Shown: positions 1 through 9,516, numbered from the stretch's first letter. The stretch: 64,000 nt of DNA from Rhodococcus sp. SGAir0479 (GCF_005484805.1 NZ_CP039432.1:4030001-4094000), one strand, 5' to 3'. Notes: generated from the letters alone by a model not told the origin. Numbers and translations are program-made.

Positions 1-2302
1 GCCGACGTCGACGACCCGGGCACCGGTCACGAAGTCCCGGACCCCACCCGAGTTCCTCGAACTGCGCATCGACGACGTCACCCCGACCGCGGTGACCACC
101 ACGACCGAACCCGACGTCACGGTCACCGGCACCGTCACGAACGTCGGCGACCGTCCGGTCACCGACATCGGGGTCCGGTTGCAGCGTGCCGTCGCGGTGG
201 ACTCGAGCGAGGAGCTGCGCACGTCGCTGGACCTCGACCAGGGCGAGTTCGACACGGTGGGACCGTTCGTCCAGGTCGCGGAGAGTCTCGACGAGGGTGA
301 GGGCAGGCAGTTCACGCTGTCGCTGCCGCTGCGTTCGCAGACCGGGTGGTCCCTCGACATCACCGAGCCGGGCGTCTACCCCCTGCTCGTCAACGTCAAC
401 GGCAGCCCCGCGTACGGCGGTCAGGCCCGGCTCGACGACGCCCGATTCCTGCTCCCGGTGCTGGGGCTGCCGCAGGCCGCCGGTTCGGACGACACCGCGC
501 CGCAGGGTACGGATTCCGCGTCCGCGACGGCCCCGGTGCCGCCCGACACGTCCGACCCGCTCGCGGTCACGATGCTGTGGCCGCTCGCGGACGAGCCCCA
601 GCTGGCCGCAGGAGTTCCGGGATCCGTCACCGAGAAGGTGCGACTGGCGGACGACGACCTCGCCGGCTCGCTCTCCCAGGGCGGTCGGCTGGACCGGCTG
701 CTGGCCGCGGCCGAGTTCGCGACCGGGCCCGAGGTGGACCGGGACCGCAAACTCGCGGACAGCATGTGCCTGGCCGTCGACCCGGACCTGCTGATCACGG
801 TCAGCAACATGACGCGCGGCTACCTCGTCGTCGACGATCCGGCGCAGCCCGGCGGCCCGGCGCGCGAGGGGTCCGGCCGGGACGCCGCCGCGGCCTGGCT
901 CGACCGGCTGGAGACGCTGGCCCGCGGCATGTGCATCACGGCCGTGCCGTTCGCGCAGGTCGACCTGTCGGCGCTCGCCCGGGTGGGCGACGATTCCCTC
1001 ACCTCCAGCGCGCTGCTGTCGCCGGCGGACATCGTCGACTCCATCCTGGGTGTGACCTCGCAGCGCAACATCACCTGGCCCGACGCCGGCGTACTCGACG
1101 AGGGCTCGGCCCGGATGCTGCAGGGACTCGGGCGCACCACGACGCTGCTCGCGGCCAACGCCGTCGAGACCCCGCCCGGCGCGGGCCGGAAGGTCGCGCT
1201 CGACGGCACGGACGCCGTCGACGCCGCGCTGTTCGACGTCTCCGCCGCGGCCGCGCTGGCCGCCGTCGGCGCGGACCCCCACACCCCCTCGTACGTCCCC
1301 GAGCGGGCCCGCTACAACCTCGACCGGGACTCGCGCACCGCCCGCCTGCAGGACGCGTTGGGCGCCGTGACCTGGATGTCACTGCAGAAGCGGGACGACA
1401 CCTCCGCGGCGAACCGGGCGTCGGATCGGTCGATGCTGATCGCGCCCCCGCAGCGGTGGTCGGCCGACGGCGACGAGGCGGCCGCGGTGCTGTCGACGGT
1501 CTCGACGCTGCTGCGCTCCGGTCTGGCCACGGCCCGCCCCCTCGGCCGGGTCGTCGAGCAGCGGCCCACCACCGCTCAGCCGGCGGAACTGGTGTACCCG
1601 CAGCGGGCGATCGTCGACGGCACCCCCGACTCCATCGAGGAGGGGGTGCAGGTGCAGGCCCCGCGCATCGACGAAATGAAGGCGGCGCTGGTCGACGACC
1701 CGCAGGTGCCGCTGACCCCGACCCGGTTCATGGCGCCGCTGCGCGAGGATCTGCTGCGGGCGATGAGTCTGTCCGGGCGCCGCGACGAGAACACCGCGAC
1801 CACGACGGCGGCCGAGCAGGCCGCGCACGTGCGGGTGGGCAACGTCGCGGTCGCGATCGACGGCATGTACCGCGCGGTCACGATCCTCGCCCCGGGCGGC
1901 GTCTACACCCTCGCGTCGGAGCAGAGTCCGCTGCTGCTGGTGGCCCGCAACGACCTGCCGGTGGCCGTCGACGTCCGCCTGCAGGTGGACGCGCCGCCGG
2001 AGATGCACATCACCGACATCGGGCCGCAGCAACTGCCGCCCCGCGGCAGTCGCTCGCTGCAGGTACCGGCCGAGGTCTCCGATTCGCGCACGATGGTGGT
2101 CGATCTCTCCCTCACCACCGAAAGCGGCCAGAGCCTGGGCGAACAGACGTCCGTCACGGTGCGGTCGAACGCGTACGGACAGGCTTTGGCGATAATTACC
2201 GCGGGTGCTGGCGCGCTCCTGTTGTTCCTTGCCGGACGCCGACTGTGGCACCGGTTCCGCGGCCAGCCCGACAGAGCCGACGAAGGGTATGAACGTCCAT
2301 GA
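1..2302 (+). CDS. DUF6049 family envelope protein, 5' end outside the window
   Basis: The reading frame is open from base 2, and the first in-window residues already match the conserved start of the mature region (FLELRIDDVTPTAV), so the gene begins upstream. The first in-window start-like codon, at 92, is internal. This is the homologue of M. tuberculosis Rv3909, a large exported protein of unknown function always next to murJ. The N-terminal part looks like an Ig-type adhesion fold, and a single membrane segment near residues 705-725 (about 2195-2255) is followed by a short basic tail, so most of the protein is extracytoplasmic. It overlaps murJ by ATGA, suggesting translational coupling and a joint role in cell-wall assembly. 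Function is inferred from context only. Confidence 0.85.
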   Translation, partial: PTSTTRAPVTKSRTPPEFLELRIDDVTPTAVTTTTEPDVTVTGTVTNVGDRPVTDIGVRLQRAVAVDSSEELRTSLDLDQGEFDTVGPFVQVAESLDEGEGRQFTLSLPLRSQTGWSLDITEPGVYPLLVNVNGSPAYGGQARLDDARFLLPVLGLPQAAGSDDTAPQGTDSASATAPVPPDTSDPLAVTMLWPLADEPQLAAGVPGSVTEKVRLADDDLAGSLSQGGRLDRLLAAAEFATGPEVDRDRKLADSMCLAVDPDLLITVSNMTRGYLVVDDPAQPGGPAREGSGRDAAAAWLDRLETLARGMCITAVPFAQVDLSALARVGDDSLTSSALLSPADIVDSILGVTSQRNITWPDAGVLDEGSARMLQGLGRTTTLLAANAVETPPGAGRKVALDGTDAVDAALFDVSAAAALAAVGADPHTPSYVPERARYNLDRDSRTARLQDALGAVTWMSLQKRDDTSAANRASDRSMLIAPPQRWSADGDEAAAVLSTVSTLLRSGLATARPLGRVVEQRPTTAQPAELVYPQRAIVDGTPDSIEEGVQVQAPRIDEMKAALVDDPQVPLTPTRFMAPLREDLLRAMSLSGRRDENTATTTAAEQAAHVRVGNVAVAIDGMYRAVTILAPGGVYTLASEQSPLLLVARNDLPVAVDVRLQVDAPPEMHITDIGPQQLPPRGSRSLQVPAEVSDSRTMVVDLSLTTESGQSLGEQTSVTVRSNAYGQALAIITAGAGALLLFLAGRRLWHRFRGQPDRADEGYERP

Positions 2303-5300
2303 CCGACAACTCTCCCGGCGAGGGCTATCGGTCGTCGGCTCGTCCGGCGCCCTGGGAACGCGGGCCCGGCCCCGCGCAGCCGCCTCGCCCCGACCGGCAG
2401 GACGGACCCCGACGGCCCGACCAGCACGACGGACCGCGTCCCGCGCCCACCGGCCGGCCGCAGCAGCAACAGCCGCAGCCCGGCCCGCCGCGCGCCGTGC
2501 CCCCGAACGTTCCCCGCCCACCGCGCCAGGGCGGCCCCCGTCCGCCGCAGGGTGGACCCCGGCCACCGCAGCAGGTCGATCCGCGCCGGCTGCCGCCGCG
2601 CCCGGGCCCGCCGCCGTACGGTGCGCGTCCGATGCCGCCGGGCGCCCGTCCCCTTCCTCCCGCCGGTCCCGGCGTCCCGCGCCCGATGCCGACGCGCACG
2701 GGTCCGCCCGGGCAGCAGCGCCCGCTGCCGCCCCGCCCCGCGCCGGGGCGTCCCGCGCCTACACCGACGGCGGTGGCCGAGCCGGCGGCCGAACCGGTGG
2801 CCGAGCCGGACAAGAAGAAGAGTCTGCTCGCCGCGACCGGATCGATCGCCTTCGCGACGCTGATCAGCCGCATGACCGGTTTCCTCAAGCAGCTGCTGCT
2901 GCTGACGGCGCTGGGTCCGGCCGTCGCCAGTGCCTTCACCGTGGCCAGCCAGATCCCGAACATGATCTCCGAGCTGGTGCTCGGCGCCGTGCTCACCGCG
3001 ATCGTGGTCCCGGTGCTGGTCCGCGCCGAACGCGAGGACCCCGACCAGGGTGCGGCGTTCGTACGAAGACTCTTCACCGCCGCGCTGGCGCTGCTGGGGA
3101 CCGCCGCGCTGTTCGCGACGGCGGCCGCACCGCTGCTGACCACCCACGTCTTCCTGCCGGACGACGGCGAGGTCAACACCGCGCTCACCACGGCGCTGTG
3201 CTTCCTGCTGCTGCCGGCGATCCTGTTCTACGGGCTCTCGGCGCTGCTCACCGCGATCCTCAACACCCGGCAGGAGTTCAAGCCGGGCGCGTGGGCCCCG
3301 GTGCTCAACAACGTCGTCGTGCTCTCGATCCTGGCCGCGTACTGGCTGGTGCCGGGGGAGATCTCGCTCGATCCGGTTCGCATCAGCGATCCGCACCTGC
3401 TGTTGCTCGGCCTGGGTGTGACGGCCGGCGTCGTGACGCAGGCGACGAGCCTGATCCCGGCGATCCGGCGGCAGGGCATCTCGCTGCGCCCGCTGTGGGG
3501 GATCGACGACCGTCTCAAGCAGTTCGGCGGCATGGCCGTCGCGATCGTGCTGTACGTGTTGATCAGCCAGGCCGGCATGGTGTTCGCAACCCGCATCTCG
3601 GCGCACGCCGACGAGGCCGGACCGGCGATCTACAACAACGCGTGGCTGCTGCTGCAGCTGCCGTACGGCGTCCTGGGTGTCACCGTGCTGACGGCCATCA
3701 TGCCGCGACTGAGCCGCAACGCCGCCGCGGACGACACCCCGGCCGTGGTGGACGACCTGTCGGTCGCGACCCGCCTGACGATGATCGCGCTCATCCCGGT
3801 GATCGCGTTCCTCACCTTCGCCGGCCCGCAGGTGGGGCAGGCGCTGTACGGCTACGGCAACTTCGGGGCCGGGAACGCCGAACGTCTCGGCGAGGCCGTG
3901 AGCTGGTCGGCGTTCACGCTCATCCCGTACTCACTGGTGCTCATCCACCTGCGGGTGTTCTACGCCCGCGAGCAGGCGTGGACCCCCACCTGGATCATCC
4001 TCGGCATCACCGGGGTCAAGATCGGCCTGTCGGCGCTGACCCCGCTGGTCGCGTCGAACAATCAACAGGTGGTCGTGCTGCTCGGTGCCGCGAACGGTCT
4101 CGCGTTCGTCGCAGGCGCCTGCATCGGCGGCTTCCTGCTGCACCGCAGCCTCGGCGACCTGAGGATGGCGAACGTCGGCAAGACCGTGTGGGTGGTGCTG
4201 CTGGCGTCCGGCGCCGGCGCCGTGGCGATGTTCGCGGCGGACAGACTGCTGGGGTTGGACCGGCTGTCGGACAACTTCGGCGGCCCGGGCGCGATGATCC
4301 GTGTCGCGGTCACCGGTGCCCTGATGCTGACTGTCACGTTCGTCCTGATGTGGCTCGCGAAGATTCCGGAGATCCTGGCGATCACCGTGGCGGTGCAACG
4401 CCGGATCCCGGGCCTGCGGAGCCGCACCGCCGCCGAGCCCGCCGACGCGTCCACGACGGCGGCGTACGACCCTGATACCGAGTTGATTCCGGTGATCCGC
4501 GACCTGCCGCGCGCCCTCGATAGACCTGATGGTCTCCCGTACGCTGGTCGCAGCGAGGCATACGTCGGTGAGGACTACATCCCCGACGAGTTCATAGAAG
4601 GAGCACGGGTGAGCGACGACGACGGTGCCGACAAGAAGCCCGGCACAGACGTCACCGCCGTCGAGGACGGCACCACGAAGGTTGCGGACGTCGCGGGTGG
4701 GGGATCGACGGACGAGCAGACCGCCCCGTCGAACGAGTCGGACGAACACGATTCTGCCGCAGCATCTTCCGATATCGAAGGTGAACGACCGACCGAGCGC
4801 CGTCGGCGCCGGGACCTGAACGTCGACACCGGTGTGTTCCCCATCGGGTCGCCGCAGTTGCCGCCTCTGCGCGTCACCGGAGCTGCTCCCGAACCACGCC
4901 GCCCGCTGCGCGGTCCGCAGCTGGTGCCCGGCGCCTCCGTGGCCGGTGGCCGGTACCGGCTGCTCGCGCCGCACGGCGGTGCCCGCGGCCTCCAGTTCTG
5001 GCAGGCCCTCGACATCAAGCTCGACCGCGAGGTCGCGCTCACGTTCGTCGATGCCGACCAGCGCGTCGAGGGTCCGGCCGCGTCCGGACCCGACGGCCCG
5101 CAGGCGATCCTGTCGCGCACGCTGCGGCTGGGCCGCATCAACTCGCCCGGTCTCGCCCGCGTCCTCGACGTCGTCCGGGGCAGCTCGGGCGGCATCGTGG
5201 TCGCCGAGTGGACGCCGGGCCGGTCGCTGAAGGAGATGGCCGAGACGGATCCGTCGCCCGTCGGCGCCGCGCGGGCGGTGCGGGCACTCGCGGCCGCCGC

Positions 5301-6429
5301 CGAGGCCGCGCACCGCGGCGGCAGTGCACTGTCGATCGACGATCCCGACCGCATCCGGATCAGCACGGCCGGTGACGCCGTCCTGGCCTTCCCGGGCACG
5401 CTGTCCGACGCCGACCCGGCCGCGGACGTCAAGGGTCTCGGCGCGATGCTCTACGCGCTCATCACCAATCGTTGGCCGCTCGGCGACCCGGGGTCGGAGT
5501 CGGCCGCCGGCATGCCGCCCGCCGACCGCGACGAGTCGGGCCGACCGGTGGAACCCCGGGCCGTCCGGCCCGAGGTTCCGTTCGAGATCTCCGCGGTAGC
5601 GGTGCGGGCGCTGGGCGGCGACAGCGGCATCCGCGCCGCCGCGACCGTGCAGCACATCCTCGACCAGGCGACGGTGGTGGACCAGAAGACGGACCTCATG
5701 CCGGCCTTGCGGCTGGGGCAGCGGGTGCCGGGCAGCGAGGGGCATGCCCTGGCCGACCCGGAGGCCGTCGCCGCGGAGAAGCAGAAGTCGAACCGCACGT
5801 TGATCGCGCTCGTCTCGCTCGGCGCGCTGACGGTGCTGGTGCTCGCCCTCATCGGCTGGTGGCTGGCGAACCTGTTGACGGGTGGCAGTTCCGACGAGCC
5901 GCTGACCAACCAGAACTTCGGGCTGACCACCACCTCGGAGGCGCCGCAGTCCTCGGCGGCGTCGTCGTCGGCGGCACCGTCCGCCGCGGCGGCGGCCGTC
6001 GTCCCGGCGTCCGCGGCGGTGTTCTCGCCGCAGGGCACGCCCGACAACGCCGCCAACGCGGGCCTGGCGATCGACGGCAACCCGGCCACGGCGTGGAACA
6101 CCGACGCGTACTACCAGCCGTTCCCGGCGCTCAAGTCCGGAGTGGGGCTGATGGTGACGTTGCCGGACGCCGCCAAGCTGACGAGCATGAAGATCACGTC
6201 GTCGACGCCGGGCACGCAGGTGGAGATCCGCACGGCGCCGTCGACCAACACCTCGCTCGACCAGACGCGGGTGATCGGTAACGCCACCCTGCAGGACGGG
6301 GTGACCGAGGTCCCGTTGAAGTCGGACAGCGCCACCAAGAACGTCCTGGTGTGGATCACCGATCTGAGCACGTCCGGTGGCAAGAACCAGTCGGGGATCG
6401 CCGAGGTGTCCTTCACCGCAGCCTCCTGA
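2299..6429 (+). CDS. murJ: MurJ lipid II flippase with pseudokinase and C-terminal discoidin-like domain
   Basis: This 1376-residue protein has four parts. Residues 1-165 are a Pro/Arg/Gly-rich cytoplasmic extension. Residues about 172-700 form the multi-pass MVIN/MurJ core. After an acidic linker there is a kinase-like domain from about residue 880 (GGRYRLLAPHGG), then a membrane segment near 1167-1195 and an extracellular beta-rich domain (AIDGNPATAWN) resembling NPCBM/discoidin modules. The kinase fold looks inactive: the VAIK lysine is replaced (VALTF) and no HRD or DFG motif is visible. This matches mycobacterial MviN, whose pseudokinase, when phosphorylated, is bound by an FHA protein to restrain peptidoglycan precursor export. 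The gene lies directly upstream of sigM. Confidence 0.93.
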   Translation: MTDNSPGEGYRSSARPAPWERGPGPAQPPRPDRQDGPRRPDQHDGPRPAPTGRPQQQQPQPGPPRAVPPNVPRPPRQGGPRPPQGGPRPPQQVDPRRLPPRPGPPPYGARPMPPGARPLPPAGPGVPRPMPTRTGPPGQQRPLPPRPAPGRPAPTPTAVAEPAAEPVAEPDKKKSLLAATGSIAFATLISRMTGFLKQLLLLTALGPAVASAFTVASQIPNMISELVLGAVLTAIVVPVLVRAEREDPDQGAAFVRRLFTAALALLGTAALFATAAAPLLTTHVFLPDDGEVNTALTTALCFLLLPAILFYGLSALLTAILNTRQEFKPGAWAPVLNNVVVLSILAAYWLVPGEISLDPVRISDPHLLLLGLGVTAGVVTQATSLIPAIRRQGISLRPLWGIDDRLKQFGGMAVAIVLYVLISQAGMVFATRISAHADEAGPAIYNNAWLLLQLPYGVLGVTVLTAIMPRLSRNAAADDTPAVVDDLSVATRLTMIALIPVIAFLTFAGPQVGQALYGYGNFGAGNAERLGEAVSWSAFTLIPYSLVLIHLRVFYAREQAWTPTWIILGITGVKIGLSALTPLVASNNQQVVVLLGAANGLAFVAGACIGGFLLHRSLGDLRMANVGKTVWVVLLASGAGAVAMFAADRLLGLDRLSDNFGGPGAMIRVAVTGALMLTVTFVLMWLAKIPEILAITVAVQRRIPGLRSRTAAEPADASTTAAYDPDTELIPVIRDLPRALDRPDGLPYAGRSEAYVGEDYIPDEFIEGARVSDDDGADKKPGTDVTAVEDGTTKVADVAGGGSTDEQTAPSNESDEHDSAAASSDIEGERPTERRRRRDLNVDTGVFPIGSPQLPPLRVTGAAPEPRRPLRGPQLVPGASVAGGRYRLLAPHGGARGLQFWQALDIKLDREVALTFVDADQRVEGPAASGPDGPQAILSRTLRLGRINSPGLARVLDVVRGSSGGIVVAEWTPGRSLKEMAETDPSPVGAARAVRALAAAAEAAHRGGSALSIDDPDRIRISTAGDAVLAFPGTLSDADPAADVKGLGAMLYALITNRWPLGDPGSESAAGMPPADRDESGRPVEPRAVRPEVPFEISAVAVRALGGDSGIRAAATVQHILDQATVVDQKTDLMPALRLGQRVPGSEGHALADPEAVAAEKQKSNRTLIALVSLGALTVLVLALIGWWLANLLTGGSSDEPLTNQNFGLTTTSEAPQSSAASSSAAPSAAAAAVVPASAAVFSPQGTPDNAANAGLAIDGNPATAWNTDAYYQPFPALKSGVGLMVTLPDAAKLTSMKITSSTPGTQVEIRTAPSTNTSLDQTRVIGNATLQDGVTEVPLKSDSATKNVLVWITDLSTSGGKNQSGIAEVSFTAAS

Positions 6430-6501
6430 CCGGGGAGCCACCGGAGCGGCGGCCGCCGCCCGTGCCGCGACGGCAGGCAATCGATCGGCTAACATCCGCC
6501 G

Positions 6502-6792
6502 GTGCGAATCTTCAGGGGGATCGCCAAAGCTGGTCTGTCGGATGCAGAACTCTTGGCAGCGCACGCGCAGGGGGACGGAAGCGCGTTTGCCGAGTTGCTG
6601 AGCCGGCACTACGACCATCTCTGGCACGTTGCGAGAAGAACGAGCTACACCGTCGAGGACGCGGCCGACGCGCTGCAGGAGGCGCTGCTGTCGGCGCATC
6701 GGACGGCGGGATCGTTCCGGGCGGATGCGGCGGTGCGCAGCTGGCTGCACACCATCGTGGTGAATGGCTGCGAATGCAGGTCAGCGGCCTAA
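6502..6792 (+). pseudogene. sigM: sigM 5' fragment (ECF sigma factor, sigma-2 region), split by the element
   Basis: The reading frame starts at GTG 6502 and follows the family through SDAELLAAHAQGD, DAADALQEALLSAH and SWLHTIVVN (residue 88). It then runs into element DNA and stops at 6790-6792 after eight foreign residues. Only the sigma-2 region is present; sigma-4 lies at 26172-26498. Position after murJ and before an rsmA-like anti-sigma gene matches mycobacterial sigM, an ECF factor acting on surface-protein and secretion genes. As it stands the product cannot bind -35 elements. A TAACAT hexamer at 6490 suggests a short leader or leaderless transcript. The stop codon overlaps the integrase stop codon on the other strand. 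Confidence 0.9.
6755..6764 (+). other. attL core (10 bp)
   Basis: TCGTGGTGAA is identical to the copy at 26170-26179. It lies in the codons for Val-Val-Asn in the conserved TIVVNACLDR segment of SigM. Flanking sequence diverges immediately on the element side, which fixes the crossover region for a tyrosine recombinase. Confidence 0.75.
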
Positions 6793-7988
6793 GAACCCTG
6801 CTCCGTCCGCAGACCGTCCGCAGTAGGTCCCAACGCCTCCCCGAACAAGCCCTCGGCAGCCTTGCGGGTGCGATCCTGCGCCTTCGGCCACAGGTGGCTG
6901 TAGGTGTCGAGCGTGACCGACGCCGACGAGTGCCCCAACGCCCGCTGCACAGTCACCACGTCGCATCCCGCGGCGATCAGCCCGGAGGCGAAGTAGTGGC
7001 GAAGCGAGTGCAGCTTCAGCTCGACGCTGGCCGCCTTCTTCGTCTTCCGCCATCGGGTGCCGACCATGTTGCTCTCGAGGGGGTTCTCGCCGAGCCCTGG
7101 GAACAGCCAGCGATCGGGCGCACCGCTGGGACGATGCACGCGGATGTGTTCAGCCACCAGATCGAGGAGCGCGGCTGGCGCGGCCACGACGCGCTCGCTG
7201 CCGTATTTCGGCGGGCGCAGCTCGACGACACCGCTGCTCACTCGCTGCACCTGCCGGGAGACCGCGATCTCGCGGCGCAGGAAGTCGAAGTCGGAGACGC
7301 GGAACGCCGCTGTCTCGCCCGCGCGCGTGCCGGCGAAAGCGCACAACGCGATGAACGCCTCGAAGCCCTCTGGCGCCGACCGGACGAGCGCTCCGACCTG
7401 TTCGCTCGTCGGGATGACCATCGCGGCCTCAGCACGGCGGAGGCGGGGGAGTGAGACGCCGGCACTGGGATCCTTGGCGAGGACCTGGTCGCGGATCGCA
7501 GCTTTCAGGACGCTGCGCACGTTCATCATGCGGGCCTTGATCGTCTGGGCGGCGAGTGGCTGGTCGCGCATCGCTTTCACCCACGCCTCGAAGTGGCTGG
7601 CGCGCAGCTCTCCGATTGCGATGTTCGAGAACGGCACGCTGCGTTCGGTGAGGTCCATGTTCCGTCGTGTGTTCGTCTCCCACACCTGGCGTTGCGACCA
7701 CTCGCGGTAGAACGATCCGAACGTCACCTGTCCTCTGACGGGGTCCACGTAGCTGCCGGTGACCTGCGCGGCGGTGATCTCGTCGAGCCACTTCTGCGCC
7801 TCGATCTTCCGCTCGAAACCTTTGACGTGCTCGCGGCCCTCGTCGTCGACGTACCTGGCGCGCCAACGCTTGCCCTTGCCGTGGTTCGCCGACTCAACCT
7901 TCGCTGACTCTCCGCCCTCGAGGCGGGCGGTCTTGAACCACCGGTCCTCGACCCCGGCACGGCGATTACGACGAGGAGTCGAGGTCAT
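6789..7988 (-). CDS. int: Tyrosine recombinase (phage-type integrase)
   Basis: This 399-residue protein has an N-terminal AP2-like arm-binding region (residues about 40-75), a SAM-like core-binding domain (about 85-185) and a C-terminal catalytic domain. Visible active-site residues are R222 (GTRAGE), K261, H327 and R330 (HSLRH), H353 (LGHS) and the nucleophile Y363 (LDTYSHL). It should carry out integration and excision at the 10-bp core inside sigM. The gene sits at the element's left edge with its 3' end closest to attL, and arm-type repeats lie within that end. It overlaps the upstream repressor gene by 23 bases, so both probably share a leftward transcript. Confidence 0.95.
   Translation of the reverse strand: MTSTPRRNRRAGVEDRWFKTARLEGGESAKVESANHGKGKRWRARYVDDEGREHVKGFERKIEAQKWLDEITAAQVTGSYVDPVRGQVTFGSFYREWSQRQVWETNTRRNMDLTERSVPFSNIAIGELRASHFEAWVKAMRDQPLAAQTIKARMMNVRSVLKAAIRDQVLAKDPSAGVSLPRLRRAEAAMVIPTSEQVGALVRSAPEGFEAFIALCAFAGTRAGETAAFRVSDFDFLRREIAVSRQVQRVSSGVVELRPPKYGSERVVAAPAALLDLVAEHIRVHRPSGAPDRWLFPGLGENPLESNMVGTRWRKTKKAASVELKLHSLRHYFASGLIAAGCDVVTVQRALGHSSASVTLDTYSHLWPKAQDRTRKAAEGLFGEALGPTADGLRTEQGS
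6803..6824 (+). repeat. Integrase arm-type repeats, left end
   Basis: Two tandem 11-bp units, CCGTCCGCAGA and CCGTCCGCAGT, lie about 40 bp inside the left core and within the 3' end of the integrase gene. The same double unit, in the same orientation, lies about 115 bp inside the right core. Short direct repeats at both ends next to an integrase gene are typical arm-type binding sites. Binding itself is inferred. Confidence 0.6.
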
Positions 7989-8646
7989 CAGAAACCGCTT
8001 TCAAACAGTCGTCCTCGTTGTGCGGCACGTCGATACCTTGTTCAGCCGCGTACGCCTTCTCAACAGCTTCGTTGTGAGTCTTCCAGTACCTGTCCACTTC
8101 AGATTCGGGAAGACGAGCGAGGGCTGTGACGCCGCTGAGGGTGCGAAGTGCGTCCTTGCTTTCCTGCCGGAAGAGCAGGGCCGTGTGTTGCGCGAGGATC
8201 GCTTTTTTGTCTGTTGCCGGATCATCTTGGCGCAGAAGATCATTCTCTAGAAGCACGGCCAACTCCTCGAGATCATCCGGCGAGAGGCGCAGTCCTGCCA
8301 CGGCCTCCATGACGGCAGCTGTGGCACCGGAGATTTGGGAGTAGCTTCGCGCAGCAACGTCGCCGAGGTGCTCAAGAGCAGCCTTTCGATCGAACGACTT
8401 TCTCGCGCCTAGCATCTCGTCGATGCCCACCCCAAAGACGTCAGCTAGGGCCGCAGCCTCGTCAAGCCGAATCGCTCGAGGCTTGTCTCCGGCCGGGTTC
8501 TCTATTTTCGCGATCGTGGAGGGATAGAACTTGCCGAACGTGCCTCCACGGGCATTGAGCTGGTCCGCGAGTTCGGCTTGCGTCCACTCACGTCGTTCCC
8601 GCTCAAACTTGACCCGCCTTCGGAAGCCCTCTTCGCTAAAACCCAT
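7966..8646 (-). CDS. XRE/CI-like transcriptional repressor
   Basis: The 226-residue product carries an HTH_3/XRE domain near residues 10-75 (RREWTQAELADQL, STIAKIENP, then GVGIDEML). The remaining alpha-helical part resembles no family I can name. ATG 8646 was chosen because longer frames would cross the operator and divergent promoter. No Shine-Dalgarno sequence precedes it, and a TACGAT hexamer six bases upstream suggests a leaderless transcript. It is divergent from the Xis-like gene at 8741, with the palindrome at 8701-8725 between them. It is probably the master repressor of the element. Confidence 0.8.
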   Translation of the reverse strand: MGFSEEGFRRRVKFERERREWTQAELADQLNARGGTFGKFYPSTIAKIENPAGDKPRAIRLDEAAALADVFGVGIDEMLGARKSFDRKAALEHLGDVAARSYSQISGATAAVMEAVAGLRLSPDDLEELAVLLENDLLRQDDPATDKKAILAQHTALLFRQESKDALRTLSGVTALARLPESEVDRYWKTHNEAVEKAYAAEQGIDVPHNEDDCLKAVSDDLDSSS

Positions 8647-8669
8647 GAGGGGATCGTACCCGCAGGAGG

Positions 8670-8698
8670 TTGCACCTGTTGGCGATGCGTGATATCTG
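8670..8698 (+). promoter_or_regulatory. Candidate rightward early promoter
   Basis: TTGCAC at 8670-8675 is followed after 17 bp by TATCTG at 8693-8698. The predicted start would fall in the operator at 8701-8725, the expected layout for a repressed early promoter. Confidence 0.4.
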
Positions 8699-8700
8699 TT

Positions 8701-8725
8701 GTTCAGTTCTGAATTGGAACTGAAC
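8701..8725. promoter_or_regulatory. Palindromic operator between repressor and Xis-like gene
   Basis: GTTCAGTTC at 8701-8709 and GAACTGAAC at 8717-8725 form a perfect 9-bp inverted repeat with a 7-bp spacer. It lies just upstream of the ribosome-binding site of the 8741 gene and overlaps the expected rightward transcription start. It is the obvious binding site for the adjacent repressor; this is inferred. Confidence 0.7.
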
Positions 8726-8740
8726 CCCAGAGAGGTTTTC

Positions 8741-8971
8741 ATGGACCGCAGCAGCGCCGGAAAGACAGAACGCCGCGAGACCTACCTGACAACCAAGCAG
8801 GTCAGCACGATGACCGGGATCCCTGAGGGGACCCTTAGATTCTGGCGACACACGGGGGATGGCCCGAGATCGCACACGCTTGGGCGCAAGAGGGTCGTCT
8901 ACCCGCTCTCAGGTCTGAACGACTGGCTCGCAGCGCAGGAATCGAACAACGTCCGCGGCGGTGTCGCGTAG
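8741..8971 (+). CDS. Xis-like / MerR-type HTH DNA-binding protein
   Basis: A 76-residue protein with a winged-HTH excisionase signature: LTTKQVSTMTGIPEGTLRFW, then a basic wing (GRKRVVYPLSGLNDWLAAQE). It is the first gene of the rightward early operon. ATG 8741 follows an AGAGAGG ribosome-binding site at 8729. Proteins of this type act as recombination directionality factors or small regulators; its place next to the switch fits either. Its stop codon overlaps the GTG of the next gene. Confidence 0.75.
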   Translation: MDRSSAGKTERRETYLTTKQVSTMTGIPEGTLRFWRHTGDGPRSHTLGRKRVVYPLSGLNDWLAAQESNNVRGGVA

Positions 8972-9516
8972 TGCCCCGCCAAATCACCGAGAAAGAAACC
9001 CCCGCCCCGGCTGCAACCGGGAACGAGGGCAACGAGAACCGCGCCAACACCCAAGAAGGAACGGATTCAACGATGACGACTGTATCGAATACCCCAGCAC
9101 TCGACCAGTGGCACGCCAGTAACGATGGCATCACGGCTGCCACAGCAGACAGCCTCGTTCCCGAAGACCGGAAACCCGCGTGGTGTGAGGAGGTCGCCTA
9201 CCGCGGCGCAACCGCCCACTCTGCAACCATGATCTCGGCACCTGCGAGTGTGGCTCTTCGCCGGCACCCAGGCATTCCAGGGAAGGGGCGAGGGCACCTC
9301 GAGCTCGCCGTTGCATACGTCGACATCCGTCAGTGCCTCACCGCGCGTGAGCCCCACATCGGTCTCGAGCGGTGGGCGGCAGCCGACGGCAGCCGCCAAA
9401 AGATCGCGGGTTCGGAGTACTCGCTCACCCTTGATGAAGCCGAGGAACTCGCACGCACGATCCTCCTGGCCGTGGCAACGGCGCGCGAGTCCATGACTAC
9501 CTCGGAGGACGAGTGA
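8971..9516 (+). CDS. Hypothetical element protein
   Basis: 181 residues of unknown function. GTG 8971 overlaps the preceding TAG. ATG 9073 is an alternative start, with AAGAAGGA upstream, giving a 147-residue protein. The C-terminal half (HLELAVAYVDIRQ, then SLTLDEAEELARTILLAV) resembles the C-terminal half of the 12607 gene product (TTREARQLAAALLDLA), so the two probably share a domain. It overlaps the next gene by TGATG and belongs to the early operon. No catalytic motif or membrane segment is visible. Confidence 0.65.
   Translation: MPRQITEKETPAPAATGNEGNENRANTQEGTDSTMTTVSNTPALDQWHASNDGITAATADSLVPEDRKPAWCEEVAYRGATAHSATMISAPASVALRRHPGIPGKGRGHLELAVAYVDIRQCLTAREPHIGLERWAAADGSRQKIAGSEYSLTLDEAEELARTILLAVATARESMTTSEDE

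Noticed and set aside
3931-6750. 939-residue open frame opposite murJ
   Set aside because: Composition typical of antisense GC-rich frames (Arg/Gly/Asp/Val runs), no domain, and it crosses the murJ-sigM junction.
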